Positions 32,982 through 40,540 of a DNA stretch of 43,550 bases are shown piece by piece. Position 1 is the stretch's first letter; each line of letters starts with the position of its first letter. The stretch spans positions 1 to 43,550 of the forward strand of contig JABSSD010000153.1 in assembly GCA_013214575.1 (NCBI GenBank). Direction: 5' to 3'. Both the position numbers and the translations under genes were made by a program. The notes below the pieces were generated by a model, which saw only the letters and a list, made by a program, of their open reading frames with translations, did not search any database and was not told where the DNA came from. This DNA is from Paracoccaceae bacterium (GTDB lineage Bacteria > Pseudomonadota > Alphaproteobacteria > Rhodobacterales > Rhodobacteraceae).

Positions 32982-33688
32982 ATGCAGTGGTTGTGATCGT
33001 CTCGCCCGACGGTTCGGCGCGGTTGGAGGCTGAGCGCGTCAGAATTGATGCGGTCAAAGCTGCGGGACATGTGCCGCCCGAATGTGGTTCCGAGATCCCC
33101 GAGGCCCCGGCGCGCGGTGCGTTCCGTGTGTTTCAGCCGCACCAACTGTATCCAGAGGGCGCCGAGGGCTATTCCAGCAAACCGGCGGGCTATCGTGGCT
33201 GGTCTGCGATTCAGCGCGCCGATGCCTTTGACGTAATGGCAGCCAAGGCCGCGCGGCACCGCAAGCCGTCTCCGTTCTCACCTGGGCAAGTGCAGATGGG
33301 GCGGCATTATCGCGATTTGATAGAGCGCTATGAAAGCGTCGGCATCAAGTGTTCCTCGCTCGAAAGTCTGGGATCGGGTGGAGGTCAGGGCGGCGGGTTC
33401 ATCGACGCTGTACTGCGGGATCGGGAAGAGATTGACCGGTTGCGCCGCCGCATCGGAACGGGTTCCGCTATGGTGGTGCGCCGCATCCGCCCGTCAAGGC
33501 GTGGTTCCCGTGTTTCGATCACGGATCGACGGTTGGTTGATATGGTTTGTCTAGAAGGCAAAACTTTGAGCGACGTGTTGCGGTCGCATGGGTGGTCAAT
33601 CAAAGGTGATTTGGTAAAAGCGCTGAGTATTGCTTTAGGCGAAGCACTTTGTCGTATGGGTGAAAGCTCTCGAAGTTCAATCAGATGA
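32978..33688 (+). CDS. Phage protein with C-terminal helix-turn-helix-like region
   Basis: A 236-residue protein. The N-terminal part is variable and proline-rich. From about residue 105 (QMGRHYRDLIERYESVG) it is basic and helical, ending in ITDRRLVDMVCLEGKTLSDVLRSHGW, which resembles a DNA-binding helix-turn-helix. The position just before HNH nuclease and terminase suggests a late-gene activator or antiterminator. That is inference; I do not recognise the family. Its 3' end overlaps the convergent gene by 12 bases. Confidence 0.6.
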   Translation: MNAVVVIVSPDGSARLEAERVRIDAVKAAGHVPPECGSEIPEAPARGAFRVFQPHQLYPEGAEGYSSKPAGYRGWSAIQRADAFDVMAAKAARHRKPSPFSPGQVQMGRHYRDLIERYESVGIKCSSLESLGSGGGQGGGFIDAVLRDREEIDRLRRRIGTGSAMVVRRIRPSRRGSRVSITDRRLVDMVCLEGKTLSDVLRSHGWSIKGDLVKALSIALGEALCRMGESSRSSIR

Positions 33689-34519
33689 GCGGGTTTTTAT
33701 TGACTCGAAAGTGATTTGAAAACTCTGAAATTTCTCATGATTTTTAAAAAGAGGAATAAATTCCTCGACTGAGCCGGAGTGCTCCAATTCTGACTGAAGG
33801 GTTGCTATCATATAAACAAGGAGGTGGTTGTCAGGAATTGCTTTTTGCAAAAGAGGTAAAAAATCGTTCGCCAGTTCGGCCCGGTTCATCGCTTTGAGAG
33901 CTGCATGCGATTCTTCGAAGGAGGTTCGTCTTTTGAGAGCTAAATAATTCGGATCTGGAAAGCAGTATTTCTGCAATAGCTCAATATCTCCTTCTAGAGT
34001 GCTATCATCATCCCAGCTGTCTAAATGAGTTCTAAGTAATTCTGCAACATTTAAACTATCAGAATAGTGTATATCACCTCCCGTTAAGCCATTAGTTCTT
34101 ACGATTTCAATGAGGCGGAGAGCTCGCTCTTCGAGGGTGCGATTTAATAGTTCCCTTTCGACGAGTTTTGACTGTTCCAGTTGATGATCAAAAGTCTTTT
34201 GGGCCAATTGTCGCTCTTGTCTAATCTCATTTAGTTCAATGCGTTGCAATCGCATGGTGACCATCAGCCCAAGAAAAGCCGCCCCTGTAAATATGGAGGT
34301 CGTAAAACCGAAAGCATCGCCAAAAACACCGCTACCGAATCCAGCGTCAGAGTTAGCGATTGAGCGATACCATATGTGAGTGAAGTCTGCAGCGTACAAT
34401 GTGGCAATCATTACGGAGATACCTAGAAGGCCAGCCGCCCTAAAAAAGACTGTCATTCCGTCCGCAAGCCGGTCGCCTGTGCCTTTAGTGCCGGTGTTTT
34501 TTTTCGTGTTATCTATCAT
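33677..34519 (-). CDS. Putative phage abortive-infection (AbiC-like) membrane protein
   Basis: A 280-residue protein with two N-terminal helices (RAAGLLGISVMIATLYAADF and SIFTGAAFLGLMVTM). A coiled coil (RLQRIELNEIRQERQLAQKTFDHQLEQSK) and a cytoplasmic helical domain follow. The segment GSGVFGDAFGFTTSIFTGAAFLGLMVTMRLQ-x-x-EL is the characteristic stretch of the putative phage abortive infection (putAbiC) family. It faces against its neighbours, is AT-richer, and looks like a lysogen-expressed moron that could exclude other phages. The activity is inferred from family resemblance only. Confidence 0.65.
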   Translation of the reverse strand: MIDNTKKNTGTKGTGDRLADGMTVFFRAAGLLGISVMIATLYAADFTHIWYRSIANSDAGFGSGVFGDAFGFTTSIFTGAAFLGLMVTMRLQRIELNEIRQERQLAQKTFDHQLEQSKLVERELLNRTLEERALRLIEIVRTNGLTGGDIHYSDSLNVAELLRTHLDSWDDDSTLEGDIELLQKYCFPDPNYLALKRRTSFEESHAALKAMNRAELANDFLPLLQKAIPDNHLLVYMIATLQSELEHSGSVEEFIPLFKNHEKFQSFQITFESIKTRSSD

Positions 34520-34680
34520 TGGGTTGCCTGATCATTAACTGCCTTACGGTTGTCTATTTCTTTTTCTGGTTGACTGCTAGTCCATCAGCATGCCAGTAAT
34601 TGCATATCATCACCAAATGCGCCCACGGGAAACCGGCGGGCGTTTTTGCGTTGGGGCTTTCAAAAACTGTTGGTGGGACT

Positions 34681-35082
34681 ATGGCGCAGCTTAAGGTTTG
34701 TGCAGCTGCTGGCTGCGAAGAGATATCGGTGCCTGGTCTGCCTCACTGCGATGAACATGAGCAGCGCCGCAAGGATCGACTGAAACAGCAGCGGGCCAAG
34801 GCGCAGACCTTACCGGCAGCTGTCATGGCCCGGCGTCTCTATGCAGATCCAAAGTGGGTGCGCGCCAGCAAGGCATTCCTGCGGGACAACCCGCTGTGTG
34901 TCGATTGCCTGGAGTTGAACGTGGTTGAGGCGGCAACGGACGTGGACCATATCGAGCCTCACAAGGGCGATCGGAAACGCTTCTGGACCCGAAGCAACTG
35001 GCAGGCGCTCTGCCATCGGTGTCACAGCCGCAAAACAGCCCATGAGGTGTTCCACCGCAAGGGGGGGGGTATCTCAAAATAG
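34681..35082 (+). CDS. HNH endonuclease
   Basis: A 133-residue protein with two cysteine-rich parts: an N-terminal CAAAGCEEISVPGLPHCDEH, perhaps a small zinc site, and a C-terminal HNH nuclease domain (CVDCL, VDHIEPHKGD, NWQALCHRCHSRKT). HNH proteins next to terminase genes assist DNA packaging cleavage in many phages. ATG 34681 is chosen over 34600, which adds residues unlike the family. It is followed by the small terminase gene. Confidence 0.9.
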   Translation: MAQLKVCAAAGCEEISVPGLPHCDEHEQRRKDRLKQQRAKAQTLPAAVMARRLYADPKWVRASKAFLRDNPLCVDCLELNVVEAATDVDHIEPHKGDRKRFWTRSNWQALCHRCHSRKTAHEVFHRKGGGISK

Positions 35083-35171
35083 AGGCTCCAGACAGCAAAC
35101 CGGCTGGATAACCTTTTAAAACGCGAGCGCGTAATTGGGGTAAAAGACCCACTTGGAAAGGAGGGCTTAGG

Positions 35172-35612
35172 ATGAAGGGACGAAAGCCAAACCTCCAGAA
35201 TGTCGTTCCTATGAAGGGGGATATTCAGAAAGAGATTCCAGCAGCGCCGGATTTTCTTTGTGATATTGGTCGGGATGTCTGGGACGAGCTGGCACCTGAG
35301 TTGGCGAAACGGGGCAGGCTTGAATTGCTCTACAAATATCAGTTCGGGTCATACTGCGCCGCAGTTGCAAATTTCATTTCATCGACCGACACGCTGGCGA
35401 TGGAAGGTCTGTTTTATGAGACGGGCAAGGGGCGCAACGGCAATCAGCGGCGCAGGCATCCAGCGCTGACACTGCAAGAAAACTCAACGTCCATCATGCG
35501 CCGAGATTCAGCACTGTTTGGGCTGTCTCCAGTTGATGCCTCTCGGCTTGATACCGGTGTGCAAGGTGACTTTCTCAAAAATGTCTTGGACCAGCTGAAT
35601 GGAACCGATTGA
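35172..35612 (+). CDS. Terminase small subunit, P27 family
   Basis: A 146-residue protein with the P27-type pattern: MKGRKPN at the start, then PAAPDFLCDIGRDVWDELAPEL and LQENSTSIMRRDSALFGLSP near the end. Terminase small subunits bind the phage packaging site. AAGGAGG lies nine bases before ATG. It overlaps the large subunit gene by 14 bases. Confidence 0.85.
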   Translation: MKGRKPNLQNVVPMKGDIQKEIPAAPDFLCDIGRDVWDELAPELAKRGRLELLYKYQFGSYCAAVANFISSTDTLAMEGLFYETGKGRNGNQRRRHPALTLQENSTSIMRRDSALFGLSPVDASRLDTGVQGDFLKNVLDQLNGTD

Positions 35613-36750
35613 CCATCCGGTATCCCGCTATGCGATCGGAGTTGTAGAGGGGGATATCGTTGCCGGTGATCTGGTGCGGATGGCCTGCGAACGCCATTTG
35701 ATGGATCTGGAAACTGGTGCGGATCGCGGATTGTATTTTGATTGCCAAGCCGCCAGCCGGATTATCCGTTGGGCCAGGATGCTGCAGCACACCACCGGGC
35801 CAATGGCAGGTATGCCGCTAAAATTGGAGCCCTGGCAAGAGTTTCGCCATGGGTCTGTGTTTGGTTGGAAGCGATCGGAAACGGGGCTGCGCCGGTTTCA
35901 GTCTACCTATCACCAAGTGGGCAAGAAGAACGGCAAGACCACCGACACGGCAGTGCCAATGCTGTTCACGCAGTTGTTCGACGGCGAGGCCGCGCCGCAG
36001 GGCTATTGTGCAGCGACCACCAAAAATCAGGCCGGGCTGCTGTTCAAAGAAATGAAGCGCATGATCAAGCGGTCGCCGATTTTGAAAGAATTCATGGACG
36101 TTTCGCGAACGTCGATCGAGACGCCTGAATCTGATGGTTTGATCGCTTGCTTGAGCCGCGACGGTGATTCATCGGATGGGATCAACCCGAGCTTTTTGGC
36201 GCGCGACGAAATGCACCGCTGGACGGATCGCGAACTGGCCGACACCATTGTTGAAAGCATGATAGCCCGCGCCCAACCGATTGATTGGGTGATCACCACT
36301 GCCGGGCAGTCGCGTGATTACGTCGGTGCAGGCGCATTGCTGGACCCGGAACCAATCACGTCGCAGCCGGGCCTTGATGTGCGTATTCACCAGCTGAGAT
36401 TGTCGGCGGTTTTGCCCAAGGTCGAAGACCTGGTGAAGGGGTATGACACCCGGTTTGCGCCAGTGGAAATGCACCGGGCGCTGTTCCATCCGCAAACCCG
36501 CCAGTTGGTGGCGGAACCGCACCGTATTTTCAAAGGCATGATTGACCAGATCACATTCCCGCGTGAGGCGCCCGGTGGTTCGCCGGCCTGTGTGATTTCG
36601 GTGGCCTCGGAAACCCGAATTCTGACCCGCTCTCTGGCCAGCAAGAAATCTGACGAAAGCCACAAGGCGCGGGGTGGCGACCGATTTCGCCGCAATGCAG
36701 TCGCGTCTGGAACTGTGCAGGTGTTCTGGGGCGAGAAAAAGCTGGAGTGA
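35599..36750 (+). pseudogene. Chimera: terminase large subunit ATPase half fused to phage tail protein
   Basis: The open frame has 383 codons; large terminases of this type usually have about 550. Residues 1 to about 240 are terminase: EPWQEF, Walker A-like VGKKNGKT (108-115), Walker B LARDEMH (200-206) and the coupling motif TTAGQS (233-238). From about residue 242 (GAGALLDPEPITSQPGLDVRIHQLRLS) to the end (LTRSLASKKSD, ARGGDRFRR, VQVFWGEKK) it reads as the C-terminal half of a tail-tip-region protein that normally precedes the DUF6950 gene. The nuclease domain is gone. An in-frame deletion joining the two is the simplest explanation. Confidence 0.75.
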
Positions 36751-36822
36751 CCCGCAAGCCAACGGTGTTTGCACCATCAGGCGGTCATGTTGAGCCGCGA
36801 ACTGGCGACGATAGGTAAGGTG

Positions 36823-37251
36823 ATGAAACAAGAACTGACAATTACCGCGCGGCTGCCAGACTGGCGACCGCGCCTTTCGGCGTATCTGGCCGAAAACGGA
36901 GCCCGGGCGTTTCGGCCCGGGTTCCATGACTGTGCCTTGTTTGCTGCAGGCGCTGTCGAGGCCATGACAGGTACGGATGCGGCTGCCCAGTGGCGCGGCA
37001 CCTATCGCAGTCTGGAGGATGGCCAGTCGTTGCTGCAGCGGGCGGGTTATAGCGATCATGTGGCGCTGGTGGCGGCGTATTTGTCCGAGGTGCATCCCTC
37101 CCAGGCCGCCGTCGGGGATCTGGCTGCGCTGCCGGGGTCTGATGGCCGCCCAGCCTTGGGCGTTGTTCAAGGGGCATCGGTCTATGTGTTGCAGCCTTCG
37201 GGCATGGCTCTGGTCAATCGCTTGCAGATCGAAAGGGCGTTTCGCGTATGA
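36823..37251 (+). CDS. DUF6950-like phage tail-assembly protein
   Basis: A 142-residue protein with FHDCALFAAGAVEAMTG (about 27-43), resembling the active-site cysteine region of NlpC/P60-like tail proteins, and GDLAALPGSDGRPALGVV. It belongs to the set of genes just before the tail-tip host-specificity protein in Rhodobacteraceae phages. The start ATG 36823 has AAGG close by. It overlaps the next gene by ATGA. It looks intact although its neighbours are truncated. Confidence 0.7.
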   Translation: MKQELTITARLPDWRPRLSAYLAENGARAFRPGFHDCALFAAGAVEAMTGTDAAAQWRGTYRSLEDGQSLLQRAGYSDHVALVAAYLSEVHPSQAAVGDLAALPGSDGRPALGVVQGASVYVLQPSGMALVNRLQIERAFRV

Positions 37252-37607
37252 AAAAGATCGAAATGGCCGGTTGGGCTCTGGTGCTTTTCCTGCTGCCGGA
37301 CGCTGCGCAGGCTGCATTCATTGGCGTGGCAATCAAGGCAGTTGCGCTGTTCGCAGGCACGGGCACGATCGGTGCCTTTGTTGTGCGCATTGGCATATCC
37401 ATGGCGCTATCGGCGCTGGCGGTGGCGCTTAAGGGCAAGCCGAAGGCTAGCGCCGCTACTGGGATCAAAACAGAAACCAGCACCGGGGGCACCAATCCTC
37501 AGTCGTTTATTCTGGGGCGCTATGCCACTGGCGGCAATCTGGTGGCGCCTGGCTGTCGTGCTGATCATCTACGGGATCATTGGCAGGTTGAGAGACCAGG
37601 GCATTGA
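37248..37607 (+). pseudogene. Truncated tail-tip (host specificity) protein
   Basis: The N-terminus has a hydrophobic segment (IEMAGWALVLFLLPDAAQAAFIGVAIKAVALFAGTGTIG), and residues 90-101 (SFILGRYATGGNL) recall the early part of J-like tail-tip proteins. These normally run for about 1000 residues or more. Here the frame leaves the family after LVAP (about residue 103, near base 37550) and ends 16 codons later. The bases after that point belong to a holin-like helix in another frame. A deletion of most of the gene is the likely cause. Confidence 0.65.
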
Positions 37608-38085
37608 TCAAACCAAGCTGCGCAGCTCGGGTGTCGCCGCCTTTCTGGCGGTCGCGCTGCCGTTGATCGGCGCCTGGGAGGGCCAGCGCAACCATGCCTA
37701 TCTCGATATGGTTGGGGTGCCGACGATCTGCTTTGGCCACACCAAGGGCGTCCAGCTTGGCGACTATCTGAGTGATACCCAATGCGCGGATCTGTTGCGC
37801 TCTGAGGTGCTGGAATTTCGCGAGGGGTTGCACGGATATTTCAGCGCCGCCACCAAGTTGCACCGCCTGCCGCCAGAGCGGGATGCCGCCTATGTCAGCC
37901 TCGCCTACAATGTCGGGGTGCGCGGGACAGGGCGCAGCACTGCCACACGCCGCCTGAACGCGGGCGACATCGCTGGTGGCTGTCAGGCGCTGACCTGGTG
38001 GAACAAGGCCGGGGGGCGGGTGGTGCGTGGTCTGGTGCGGCGTCGGTCAGGTGAATACCAGCTTTGCATGATTGGTCTGGGCTAA
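37588..38085 (+). CDS. SAR-type endolysin (GH24 lysozyme)
   Basis: A 165-residue muramidase. The T4-lysozyme catalytic triad has canonical spacing: E31-x8-D40-x5-T46 (WEGQRNHAYLDMVGVPT). The weakly hydrophobic stretch just before it (GVAAFLAVALPLIGAW) fits a signal-arrest-release anchor, which lets the enzyme reach the periplasm without a holin. AYNVGVRG and the C-terminal RR-x-GEYQLC fit the family. The start is uncertain: TTG 37588 is my choice, because the upstream frame (RLAVVLIIYGIIG) looks like a leftover holin helix fused by deletion. Confidence 0.85.
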   Translation: MRDQGIDQTKLRSSGVAAFLAVALPLIGAWEGQRNHAYLDMVGVPTICFGHTKGVQLGDYLSDTQCADLLRSEVLEFREGLHGYFSAATKLHRLPPERDAAYVSLAYNVGVRGTGRSTATRRLNAGDIAGGCQALTWWNKAGGRVVRGLVRRRSGEYQLCMIGLG

Positions 38086-38408
38086 TGCAGGCCCTGGTGC
38101 TGCGCAATCTGCCTGCGCTGGGGCTAGCCCTAGTGCTGTTGGTGGCGGTGGCATGGCTGGTCAACCTGGTGCAGGACCGCACCCAACTGCAGGGCGAGCT
38201 GGCCGCTGTCAAGATCGAGGTGGCCACCGCCCGGGTGGCGCAAGATCAGGCCCTAGAGGCCGCCCGCGTCCACCGCGCCCATCTGGCCCGGGCCGCTGAT
38301 CAGGCCCGCCAGTTCGACATTATCCGCAACGAATTGCAAGAAATGGAGGGCCGCAATGCGCCTTTATCTCCTTTGCTGCGTGCTACTGCTGAGCGCCTGT
38401 GGCCCTGA
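38085..38408 (+). CDS. Rz-like inner-membrane spanin subunit
   Basis: A 107-residue protein with one N-terminal helix (LPALGLALVLLVAVAWLVNLV) and a long periplasmic coiled coil (QGELAAVKIEVATARVAQDQALEAARVHRAHLARAADQARQF). It starts on the last base of the endolysin stop (TAATG). A lipoprotein gene is nested in its 3' end in another frame, the classic Rz/Rz1 arrangement for outer-membrane disruption at lysis. Confidence 0.8.
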   Translation: MQALVLRNLPALGLALVLLVAVAWLVNLVQDRTQLQGELAAVKIEVATARVAQDQALEAARVHRAHLARAADQARQFDIIRNELQEMEGRNAPLSPLLRATAERLWP

Positions 38409-38604
38409 TCCACTTGTTGTCATGGCGCCGCCACTCCAAGTACCGGCAGATCTGTTGCGGGGCTGTGCTGGTTGGACCGGGCCGGTGCCGCGCAATGAAG
38501 GGCAATGGGCTGATGCCGCCTGGGCTGAGATGCGCGGGCGGTACTGCGCCAATGGCCGCATCGAAACCATTGCCGAAATTCTGAACCCGAGCGGGCCGCG
38601 CTGA
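38356..38604 (+). CDS. Rz1-like outer-membrane spanin lipoprotein
   Basis: An 82-residue protein with a lipoprotein signal (MRLYLLCCVLLLSAC, lipid-bearing C15) and a proline-rich start to the mature part. It overlaps the Rz-like gene by 53 bases in a different frame. Together with Rz it would fuse inner and outer membranes after endolysin action. Confidence 0.78.
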   Translation: MRLYLLCCVLLLSACGPDPLVVMAPPLQVPADLLRGCAGWTGPVPRNEGQWADAAWAEMRGRYCANGRIETIAEILNPSGPR

Positions 38605-38650
38605 TCGGCCTGATCGCCCCTTTTCCTACACTTACAACTGGAGCTAACCC

Positions 38651-38719
38651 ATGCCTGCAGTAGATGATTTTGAGGTCTATTCCTCTAGCCTGACCAGTCC
38701 AATAAACGACCCTACCTGA
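38651..38719 (+). pseudogene. 22-codon remnant of a spike-base protein
   Basis: ATG 38651 begins MPAVDDFEVYSSSLTSPI, which is the opening of the spike base protein family known from Roseobacter phages and gene transfer agents (about 100 residues). After SPI the frame gives NDPT and stops. GGAG lies 8 bases before the ATG. The rest of the gene is absent from the bases that follow (38720-38854 hold nothing recognisable). Confidence 0.6.
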
Positions 38720-38854
38720 CGGGCCTTTTCTGGACAATTAAGCCGATTGGGTGTCGGAGCACATACTGTCGGCATGCTACAACAAAACCGATACCGGCCA
38801 CCGGGGGGGCTAGATCGCCCACAGCACGAGCGGTACCAACTGAACCAGCTCGGC

Positions 38855-39334
38855 TTACTTACAAGTAGGGTAGCCCCCCATCTGGATGATCTTGTTACCC
38901 TTAATCCGGTAATAGCCAGTGGTCTTGTACCTGCCTGTCTCCATGAACCAGCGGGCCAGTGGCTCTGGGTAATGACTGGCAATCAGTCGGCTCCAATATT
39001 CAAATCGATCCGGTGACAGCGCCTGCCCATAATAGGTAGGGCCATGAAAGCCAAAAGTGGTGGACGGATTGATGCAGACATCTCCAGCCCCCAGATACAT
39101 GGTGCAGGATGACATGCATCTGCTGAGTCTGATCTCCACATGTTGTCGTGAATTTCGCAGCCAGGCGATTTCGTTGGCGCGGTGGCGCACCAATCCACCT
39201 CGATAATTCGAGACGATGAAAACTTGACCGGATTCTGAGTTACTGTGCGGTACCAGTCCCACCCCAGCAGCCAAGATGACTGCCACGAACAGGACGCGAC
39301 GCACAGACTCGTACGCAACAATAGTGACTTTCAT
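38855..39334 (-). CDS. Periplasmic ClpP-like fold protein (COG3904-like, tentative)
   Basis: A 159-residue protein with a signal sequence (SVRRVLFVAVILAAGVGLVPHS). The core GGLVRHRANEIAWLR, then VEIRLSRCMSSCTMYLGAGDVCINPSTTFGFHGP, resembles exported proteins with a ClpP/crotonase-like fold. The paired cysteines of CMSSC and the FGFHGP loop are typical. Whether it is a protease is unknown. It points against the lysis genes and may be cargo. Confidence 0.6.
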   Translation of the reverse strand: MKVTIVAYESVRRVLFVAVILAAGVGLVPHSNSESGQVFIVSNYRGGLVRHRANEIAWLRNSRQHVEIRLSRCMSSCTMYLGAGDVCINPSTTFGFHGPTYYGQALSPDRFEYWSRLIASHYPEPLARWFMETGRYKTTGYYRIKGNKIIQMGGYPTCK

Positions 39335-39832
39335 TGCTATTTCTCAATGCAATAAAACGACGGACTACCCTCGGACCCTCTTCGGCTCGAAAATCTATGC
39401 CTGCATCCTTAACGTCCCGTTTGGAAACGGGTCGCTCTTTGTGCAAAAAATATGGTTTAATTACATTGATTTAGGGGGAGGGTGCTTCTGGAAGTTTCTG
39501 CGATTTGTAGTCGCCTTTGGAGCGGTCCCAGTACCTAATAATTCCAAAGTAAAGCGCCAGAAGGAAATGTCACGCGTCGGGCGCCATTTTTTTTCAACCT
39601 GAAAAAAATCCATTTGCTAATGGCGGGGCAGTTCAGATCCCTTCGTTTGGCTCCATCATTTCTTTCTCGTGCCCATATCAGGAAGTGAACCAAGTTTTGG
39701 ACAGACAGATCATGGCGCTAACCCATGCATTTTTTGGGGGTTAGTTGGACGTATTTCAAATCGATATAAGTTATATCCTTTGCATAACTTATATAACTTG
39801 TGCAAGTCGTAAAAATCGCGCTATCGGTAGGA
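39335..39832. promoter_or_regulatory. AT-rich gap with paired inverted repeats
   Basis: About 500 bases without a clear gene. CTAACCC (39719-39725) can pair with GGGTTAG downstream (about 39738-39744). ATATAAGTTAT (39764-39774) and its complement ATAACTTATAT (39784-39794), with a 9-base spacer, lie just before the ribbon-helix-helix gene and are its likely operator. Confidence 0.5.
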
Positions 39833-40024
39833 ATGGGGAATCGAAGCTTGTCAGATCACTACATCCGGCTGGGAATGAGCAATGAAATGCGTGCGCGCAT
39901 TGAAGAGTGGCGCATTGCGAACCGTGACCCCGAGACAGGAAAGATGGTTTCCTTCTCAGAAGCGGCACGCCTATTGATTCATGCGGGACTTGCGGGCAAG
40001 ATCCTGACAATCAACCCAAAGTAG
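39833..40024 (+). CDS. Ribbon-helix-helix regulator
   Basis: A 63-residue protein with a short strand (SDHYIRLGM) followed by two helices (NEMRARIEEWRIAN and SFSEAARLLIHAGL), the Arc/CopG pattern. Such proteins bind DNA as dimers through the strand and often repress their own operon. The start is uncertain (ATG 39833 or GTG 39800). A strong inverted repeat lies 39 bases upstream. It is 24 bases before the next gene, so the two likely form an operon; an antitoxin role is possible but unproven. Confidence 0.7.
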   Translation: MGNRSLSDHYIRLGMSNEMRARIEEWRIANRDPETGKMVSFSEAARLLIHAGLAGKILTINPK

Positions 40025-40048
40025 GTGATGTAGTAAAAGGAACTTCCT

Positions 40049-40528
40049 TTGAAACGTGTAGTAAAAGAAGCCGTAGAATCCAGAAAGAGGGCGTCCGTAA
40101 CGGCGCACCGATACCTGCCGTCAAAAGAGGGCCAGGTGGAGGCTGCAAGGGCCTGGGGTGTTCCGGTTGACCGCTTTCCGGGTGTTGGTGATATTTCGCC
40201 ACTTTACGTTGATGATGTTCGAAAGCTGGGCCGCACTACAAATTGGCCGGCGAAACTGCCGATGCGCGCTGTAATGTTTCGGGAACTTGCTCTGGGGCTA
40301 GGGCCGGATGATCAGGTGTTTTTCTATAGCCCGCTATGCGTTGGGTTTTCCGAGAAACATGCGCGGGACGTAATCGAGGCAGTGTGGGACAAGGATCATA
40401 TGATCTATGTTCATACGCTCGAAGCGCTGTATCGCAAGGGCGACGACCTGGCTGGGTTCTTTGACCTGCACGGCAAGGAATTGAAGGCCGCGCAGATGCG
40501 CGACTATCGAAGCAAGAAACCTAAGTAG
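40049..40528 (+). CDS. Unknown protein coupled to the ribbon-helix-helix gene
   Basis: A 159-residue protein with a TTG start and a good ribosome site (AAAGGA six bases before it). The middle (RAVMFRELALGLGPDDQVFFYSPLCVGFSEKHARDVIEAVWDKDHMIYVHT) has the strand-helix rhythm of the serine-resolvase catalytic fold. A catalytic serine motif is not evident, so that resemblance may be only structural or accidental. It ends in a basic RSKKPK tail. I do not recognise the family. Confidence 0.6.
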   Translation: MKRVVKEAVESRKRASVTAHRYLPSKEGQVEAARAWGVPVDRFPGVGDISPLYVDDVRKLGRTTNWPAKLPMRAVMFRELALGLGPDDQVFFYSPLCVGFSEKHARDVIEAVWDKDHMIYVHTLEALYRKGDDLAGFFDLHGKELKAAQMRDYRSKKPK

Positions 40529-40540
40529 GGAGCAGTAGGA

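Noticed and set aside
36169-37317. 382-codon minus-strand frame opposite the terminase/tail chimera
   Set aside because: Rich in R, H and Q like other shadow frames, and antisense to coherent phage coding.
38720-38854. A gene between the spike-base remnant and the ClpP-like gene
   Set aside because: Only short frames without ribosome sites; nothing recognisable.
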